From assembly GCA_003573635.1 (NCBI GenBank), contig QUTJ01031604.1:1-13348 (forward strand): a DNA stretch of 13,348 bases, in the 5' to 3' direction. How positions within the stretch are numbered: position 1 is the stretch's first letter; the number at the start of each line of letters is the position of its first letter. Below, one piece after another: positions 9,301 through 13,348 of the stretch. This DNA is from Goniomonas avonlea. Taxonomy: Eukaryota > Cryptophyceae > Goniomonadida > Goniomonadaceae. The notes below the pieces were generated by a model that worked only from the letters and a program-made list of their open reading frames with translations, ran no database searches and was not told where the DNA came from. Made by a program: the position numbers and the translations under genes.

Positions 9301-9848
9301 CTGCACCAGGTATGCGTTCACTCTCGCTGGTTTTGTGTTACGGGTGGGGGGTGAGCGTGGGTCATGAGTTTGGTGCTTTTCTTTCTATGTCTGATTCCCC
9401 ATTGCAGGTTTGGCTAGAGTTCATGTCGCTCGACAACGTGGGCAATGAGCACTCCGGCGAAATCGGACAAACGTGCGTGCCCCCTTGCCCACAGGCAGAT
9501 GTGGCCGCTCAGCAGAGCGGTTCCTGATTCCCCTCTCGCTCCCCCTTCCCGCCTTCTCTTTCTCCTCCTCCTGTTCTCGCGCGCTCCCCTTTCGCCCTCG
9601 CCTGCGCTTGCTCCTCTTTCTCGTGCACAGCCCAACAGCGACGCCGCACAGTCCGGTCACCACGCCTGACGCAGCACCGCAGTCTCGTCGGAAACATCAG
9701 CACCAACCGCGCGTACTGGAACGAGAAGCAGCTGCAAGAGGCCGCCTCGCCCAAACCCGAGGCGAAACCTGCGTCCCCGTCGCTGTCACCCACCCCGGCG
9801 CCCGTACCACGCACACCCGCAGAGACGCCGGCAGCCTCGGAGAAATAG
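6328..9848 (+). CDS. Voltage-sensor domain fused to a class I cyclic-nucleotide phosphodiesterase
   Basis: Ten exons: 6328-6424, 6474-6653, 6704-6778, 6831-6883, 6926-7495, 7553-7749, 8364-8640, 9085-9309, 9408-9472, 9683-9848; 634 residues, or 648 if 6884-6925 is retained. S1 is about residues 16-40 (Asp22, Asp32). S2 begins FFLIEGIVTI, with Glu56 and the charge-transfer pair Phe64-x-x-Glu67, then Lys71. S3 has NLLDFVV with Asp91. S4 is TLLRLLRLLRFLRVINK, with Arg122, 125, 128 and 131 and Lys135. No S5, pore or S6 follows. After a basic linker (TTKKRGFDVG) and a Lys/Glu-rich coiled-coil-like part comes the catalytic domain: HNKTHAADVLQ (His341, His345), SAIVHDYEHPGVNN (His381-Asp382), HVADVSNP (Asp494) and CQLGFIDYIV (invariant Gln545, clamp Phe548). 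All metal and purine-clamp residues are present, so it should hydrolyse cAMP and/or cGMP at a membrane. The tail is Pro/Ser/Ala-rich. The start could instead lie at 6024. Confidence 0.88.
6884..6925 (+). other. 42-base in-frame segment right after S4: short intron or optional linker exon
   Basis: The segment begins GTTGGT, ends CAACAG, has a possible branch site (GCTCAC), is divisible by three and has no stop. Spliced out, S4 runs VINK-VRAITTKKRG. Kept, it adds 14 residues, VGPWLPVISAHSQQ. Neighbouring genes have introns of 43-45 bases, so 42 is believable as an intron. I modelled it as spliced. Confidence 0.5.
7750..8363 (+). other. Long (614-base) intron with simple repeats inside the catalytic domain
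   Basis: Donor GG|GTACGT and acceptor CCCTCCCAG|G join GVNN to GFLVNTDD exactly as in the phosphodiesterase family. The intron has a CT-rich half (about 7890-7975), a GT/GA tract (8106-8165) and a CT/C-rich end (8221-8360). Short arms of the GT/GA tract (GAGAGAGTG at 8114-8122 and 8154-8162) are complementary to CACTCTCTC at 8241-8249, so a stem could form in the transcript. I see no gene inside. Confidence 0.8.
8106..8165. repeat. GT/GA simple-sequence tract
   Basis: Alternating (GT)n and (GA)n runs with a GGTGACTGAG interruption, inside the 614-base intron. Like all simple repeats it is likely to vary in length between individuals. Confidence 0.9.
8641..9084 (+). other. Long (444-base) intron with GT-rich start and repeated acceptor-like sites
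   Basis: It lies between DMSKPDDKK and LVMKMLLHVADVSNP. The first 75 bases are GT-rich. Near the end, TCGCAGTTGG or a close variant occurs three times (about 9010-9026, 9045-9060 and 9076-9091); the last is the acceptor that restores the family sequence. Use of the first would give a premature stop within a few codons. Confidence 0.8.
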
Positions 9849-10757
9849 TTGTCGATCTCGCTCCTTTTCTCGAGCACAACTACAGAAAAAAAATATGGGT
9901 CCCTCAAACAACTACGGAACATTGGGTCCCTGAACGCGCCAACGATGGCGGGCTGTTGTACTATTCGTATTTTCTATCACGAACCGGCTTTCTACGTCCG
10001 GGCTGTCCTGGTGTTGCCCTGGCGATGGGTCCCTTTTCTGGGCCTGTGTGCCAACAACCCGGGGAGTTCAGTCATCCCGGCGGCGGTCCTTGGGGCGTAG
10101 TTCTGCCCAAGAATTCACCCGTGGCGTGAGGTGACGTTTCCGTCATGGGTGTGTCCCCCGCTGTTCCCGGTGCCGCTCCAAAGTGTCTTGCGACACTCCC
10201 CCCCCCCCCATCCGCCGGACTTTTGTTCAAATTTTATGATACCGGCCGCCGCCTCCCGTCAGGCGTGTATGTTGTTGATGTTTGTGGACTGGTGATATCT
10301 ATTTGCGGCTTGCATTGGATCTTAGCCCCGCGTGTCCTCCGAAATATATCGGTTTGCGGTGTTCTGAGAGGACATCCTCTCCGCGGTCAGGTGCAGGGCC
10401 TTCAAGTTGCTCCGTCACCAGGACCAGTAAAAAGTGTTTATGCTAGCTCACCGCCGTCACACCCTTGTTGTTCCTTCAGCTGGTGAGGTGCTCAAGAAAG
10501 CAATTGCAAAGCAGTATTGATGGTTTATGCAGGCACACTGCAGTCTCAGTGCTCAGGGGCAACCCGAAACGAGTTGGCGACTGGAAGAATGTACAACAAG
10601 ACGACGGAGTCACGTGTCGTCTTGGGAAAGTGGAAAGACGCGAGTCCGCTTAAGCTCGCTCAGAAGTCACTCAAGACCAAGCTGGTCATTGTTGCAGTGT
10701 CAGACACAAGTTGCGAGGATGACGCATCTCCGGACAACGATCAACGACTCGAGTGCA
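9849..10757. other. Unassigned gap between convergent genes
   Basis: These 909 bases lie between the stop codons of the phosphodiesterase gene and the rhodopsin gene, so they hold both 3' untranslated regions. I see no gene I can support. They contain three copies of TGGGTCCCT (9896-9904, 9923-9931, 10026-10034) and a run of 12 C at 10198-10209. Two plus-strand open frames with ATG (10145-10486 and 10520-10780) show no recognisable domain; the second overlaps the end of the rhodopsin gene. Confidence 0.5.
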
Positions 10758-11758
10758 TCACCGTACCCCGAGGCCGCTGATGCTCATGCCCAGAGTTCGT
10801 TCAACGGGGGGAGACGCCGAGGAGGAGGAGAGTGGGGATAGTGGTTCGTACGAAGGCGCATCAGCATACCACGAAGCGAGGAGCGCGTACGTGACCTGGC
10901 AGGGGGGTGAGTTGGTGTGAGCAACAACAAGACACCACCTTGTATCCCAGGTCGGTTAGAAGTTTCAACACTGCAGTCCCAGTTTCACCAAACGCCCCGA
11001 GACAGTCCCATCCAACGAATATCAGCAACAGATAGGTGGCCAAGTAAATGTCGAGCAGCCGGATAAAGTATCTGGCGTGAGTCAGCCACAGCGAAACAAC
11101 CTCATCGAGCACGTACTGAGTGATGCGTGAGCGTGGGCCCTGCTCCCCTTGAGTCGATTCCTTGTATGTTCCCTCAAGAAGAACAAGCTGTAACCCACAC
11201 GCAAGCAACATGACAATAATCGCGTAAATTGTGGCAGGCCAAGGTTCGATAGACAGCCACAGGGCGCCGAGACAGTACACCACCTGCGATATGTAACAAA
11301 GCAGGAAAGAAGGCTTCACGAGTCACCTGTGCAGCGCACAGTGTATGTAACTCTGTTTTGGTCCCACCGCCAAGGTGCGAGATCCCAAGAAAGATCAATG
11401 ACATGGAACAGAACCTGGATCAGTGTGAGAACATGGCATCTACCTGCAAGGGAACAAACCTGTCGACATCCTTGCCCCAAAACACAACTCGCAAATTATC
11501 CGGTTCTTCTGGAATTGCCATTTCACTGACAAATATCCCCATCCAAGTGCCTGCCCATTGGCAGAAACTCAAAACAAACATCACGGGCACAAGCTGCCAT
11601 AGATATCGCACTCCCTTGGCGAGCTCGACGGTCCTCTGGTGAATGGTCCAAGCGCGCCAGACGAATATAACAGCAGCTATGAAAAAACAGAAAGTCCCAA
11701 GCCCCACAACCGTCCAGACTCCAGGGTCTACAGACTCGACCTGCGCGACCAAGGCCAT
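10758..11758 (-). CDS. Divergent type 1 (microbial) rhodopsin, seven helices with Schiff-base lysine
   Basis: Four exons (minus: 11758-11460, 11414-11327, 11283-10939, 10895-10758) with introns of 45, 43 and 43 bases join to 289 residues. Seven hydrophobic helices lie at about 14-34, 51-76, 92-114, 120-140, 146-167, 196-219 and 231-254. Helix A (VWTVVGLGTF) and helix B (QLVPVMFVLS) follow bacteriorhodopsin. Helix C reads FWGKDVDRFCSMSL and helix G reads TDLGYKVTYALLASW. Mapped on bacteriorhodopsin, Lys244 is the retinal lysine (K216), and Asp240 (D212) and Asp99 (D85) are the counterions. Unusual changes: R82 to Lys96, W86 to Arg100, T89 to Ser103, D96 to Gly110, W182 to Leu210 and W189 to Ile217; Tyr213 keeps Y185. 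From Tyr213 to Lys244 the spacing equals the reference with no gap. The tail is Ser/Pro-rich and likely a phosphorylation target. Loss of the proton-donor position argues against an efficient outward proton pump; a channel or sensor is more likely (inference). No enzyme domain is attached. The family call rests on manual alignment. Confidence 0.72.
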
Positions 11759-11916
11759 GGAGAGCCACCTTACGTTAGCGAGCGAGATACTCCTTTACTA
11801 GTGCCCTACTACCAAAACCATTCCGCTTCTCGTACACACGATGATTGTGTCGCTCCATTCTGAGTTGCAGCCACGCAGACAGATCAAGGCACTTGCAACT
11901 TCTAAATCTCAAAGCG
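11759..11916. promoter_or_regulatory. Divergent promoter between the rhodopsin and the amino-acid transporter genes
   Basis: The two ATG codons are 158 bases apart and point away from each other. The segment has no clear TATA box. Co-regulation of the two genes is possible but only inferred from the spacing. Confidence 0.5.
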
Positions 11917-13296
11917 ATGGCAGAATTAGATCAAGACCAGCCATACCATGAGCTGGTTCAGCAAGACTGTGTCGACGAAGAAGGCGAAGATGGCGAGACT
12001 GTCAACAGCGATATGCTTGCGCCGCTCCCTCTCCCTTCACTTACACGCCAGGAAGCTCACGGCGTGCACGAAACCGTGCGAGACCTTGCAAAGGCATTAG
12101 CTCCACGACACAGCTCAGATATGAAGAAATCCAGCTCTGAGCCTTCGTTGTCCTCCCTTGATCCAAGCGCCCTGAAGGAGCCAGGAGCATTTCGTCGCCA
12201 TTTTGTTGCGACTGCGACTGAATCCGAACAACCTTTCCACACGCACGTCCCCCTTGTGGACCGCATGTTGAATATGGAATCAGAGTTTATGGATGGTGTG
12301 TAATTGATGAACCTTGAACCCGTCGTGACTCCATGCAGTTTTGGCCAGAGGGACGATGGGAGAAGACGAGCTGAACGAGGTAAGCTCAAAACACCGATAA
12401 GATTGATCTAATTTTTTTGTAGAAATTGGGGGAAGGGAGGAGGTCTATGTCAGCCGGAACTGCTGGAGCTGGAAAGACACTTGTCACCTTGCTCAAGTCC
12501 ATGGTTTGCACGGGGGTTCTGTTTCTGCCAAAGGTATCGGACAGGCAGGGCCAACGAGAATTTCTAACGATCAGTGTTCAGGGCTTTGAAAACGGTGGGA
12601 TTGTGTTTTCGTCCATCCTGCTGGTGGTGGTTGGGTTGATGTCGCTGATGTGCATGTTTAAATTGCTTGCGGCGCGGAGTGCAGTTGGGTATGGCTCCTT
12701 CACCCAGCTTGCCAAGCTCGCGCTTGGAAGACCCGGAGGTGTTGCTGTGGATGTCTCACTCGTGCTTTCACAGGCATGTTAATGCTCATCTGCGTTCTTC
12801 GCATTCTGTTGACCCCAGGCTCAGGTTGGATTCTCTATCTGTTATGTCGTGTTCATCTCGGAGAACCTGTATAATATTTCCAAGCACTTCAGTGGCAGCG
12901 ACAACCCGTACCCGCAGTGGATTCTCACGGTTGCCCAAGTGAGTACTTTTGGTCGGCACTCTGAAAACGTTGTCCGTGACCGTTGCTTGCTCGCAGATGG
13001 TGGTAATGACTCCCTTGGTGTGGGTCCGAAAGCTGCGCTGGTTTGCGATGACCAACCTCCTCGCTGACTTTTGCCTTGTCATTGGCATCGGGTGCGTGTG
13101 TTTACCTTGTGTTCAAGAAGAACTTAGGCTGAGATGCTCTGGATTTACTTGCCAATACATTGGTATATGCCTGGTTGACGTACTCCCTGGCAGATACATC
13201 TTCGTGTATGACTTCCAGCAAATTAAAGTCCAGGGAGGCATCTCCCATGATATCTCAGCCTTCAACCCCAGCGACTGTGTTCTCTTCATCGGAACG
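11917..13296 (+). CDS. AAAP-family amino-acid transporter, 3' end outside the window
   Basis: Seven exons are visible (11917-12295, 12339-12379, 12423-12533, 12582-12773, 12819-12938, 12997-13091, 13194-13296), giving about 347 residues; an intron starts at 13297 and the rest is missing. About 150 N-terminal residues form an acidic and Ser-rich cytosolic part (for example SSDMKKSSSEPSLSSLD). The transporter domain begins at SAGTAGAGKTLVTLLKSMV and follows the SLC36/AVT type: TGVLFLPKGFENGGIVFSS as helix 1, SSILLVVVGLMSLMCMFKLL as helix 2, QVGFSICYVVFISENLYN as helix 3, then TVAQMVVMTPLVWVRKLRWF and NLLADFCLVIGIGYIFVYDF. Such proteins carry neutral amino acids with protons or sodium across the plasma, vacuolar or lysosomal membrane; the substrate cannot be told. 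Start: ATG at 11917 in good context; the frame extends upstream without another ATG. The intron at 12774 has a GC donor. Confidence 0.88.
12774..12818 (+). other. GC-AG intron with two possible acceptors
   Basis: The donor is CAG|GCATGT, the classic form of a GC donor. No GT in the neighbourhood restores the frame. Two acceptors six bases apart (ending 12818 and 12824) both keep the frame and give SQ-AQVGF or SQ-VGF. The family usually has a single residue between Gln and Gly-Phe at this place, which favours 12824; the branch-like TTGAC suits 12818 better. Confidence 0.6.
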
Positions 13297-13348
13297 GTGC
13301 GCAGTGCTCTCCAGACAAGGGAGAGGGGGGGGGGAGAACCAGGGAGAG
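13297..13348 (+). other. Start of a transporter intron, G-rich, cut by the window edge
   Basis: It follows the exon ending FNPSDCVLFIGT with donor ACG|GTGCGC. The visible part is purine-rich with a run of ten G near 13325-13334. The next exon is outside the window. Confidence 0.6.

Noticed and set aside
9473-10129. 218-codon plus-strand open frame
   Set aside because: It starts in an intron of the phosphodiesterase gene and crosses its last exon in the wrong frame. The correct frame ends at 9848 with LVGNISTNRAYWNEKQLQ, which matches the usual end of the catalytic domain.
10145-10486. 113-codon plus-strand open frame with a hydrophobic middle
   Set aside because: No domain, no splice partners and a C homopolymer inside it; it lies in the convergent 3' gap. 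Kept only as a remark.
10520-10780. 86-codon plus-strand open frame (LVIVAVSDTSCEDDASPDND near its end)
   Set aside because: Looks somewhat protein-like, but all three frames are open here, it overlaps the end of the rhodopsin gene on the other strand, and I recognise no family.

Overview
This window is nuclear DNA of a microbial eukaryote. Genes are broken by many very short GT-AG introns (about 42-58 bases, usually with a YTGAC/YTAAC-like branch site close to the acceptor). They lie on both strands with gaps as short as about 157 bases. A complete NME7-type nucleoside diphosphate kinase, typical of organisms with cilia or flagella, suggests a flagellated protist. The lineage cannot be fixed from the sequence. 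No tRNA, rRNA, CRISPR, prophage or insertion sequence was seen.

Layout, left to right: (1) minus strand 286-1350, a single-exon gene joining a ubiquitin-like domain to a degenerate HAD-phosphatase-like domain, with a TATA box at 1485-1495; (2) minus strand 1795-3248, NME7 in seven exons; (3) plus strand 3406-4434, a PB1-like protein with a duplicated 18-residue C-terminal motif, divergent from NME7; (4) 4435-6023, largely unassigned, with possible exons of a minus-strand gene and a CRE-like palindrome before the next gene; (5) plus strand 6328-9848, a four-helix voltage-sensor domain joined directly to a class I cyclic-nucleotide phosphodiesterase, with no pore; (6) 9849-10757, an unassigned convergent gap; (7) minus strand 10758-11758, a seven-helix protein that I read as a divergent type 1 (microbial) rhodopsin with a retinal-binding Lys244; (8) plus strand from 11917, an AAAP-family amino-acid transporter that runs off the window, divergent from the rhodopsin.

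The notable content is the voltage-sensor/phosphodiesterase fusion beside a rhodopsin. If the rhodopsin changes membrane potential or signals to light, the voltage sensor could turn that potential into a change of cAMP or cGMP, in a cell that also carries the ciliary NME7. The individual domains are read from sequence. The functional link between them is inference, because gene order in eukaryotes is weak evidence.

All exon models were assembled by hand from splice signals, reading-frame continuity and family resemblance.
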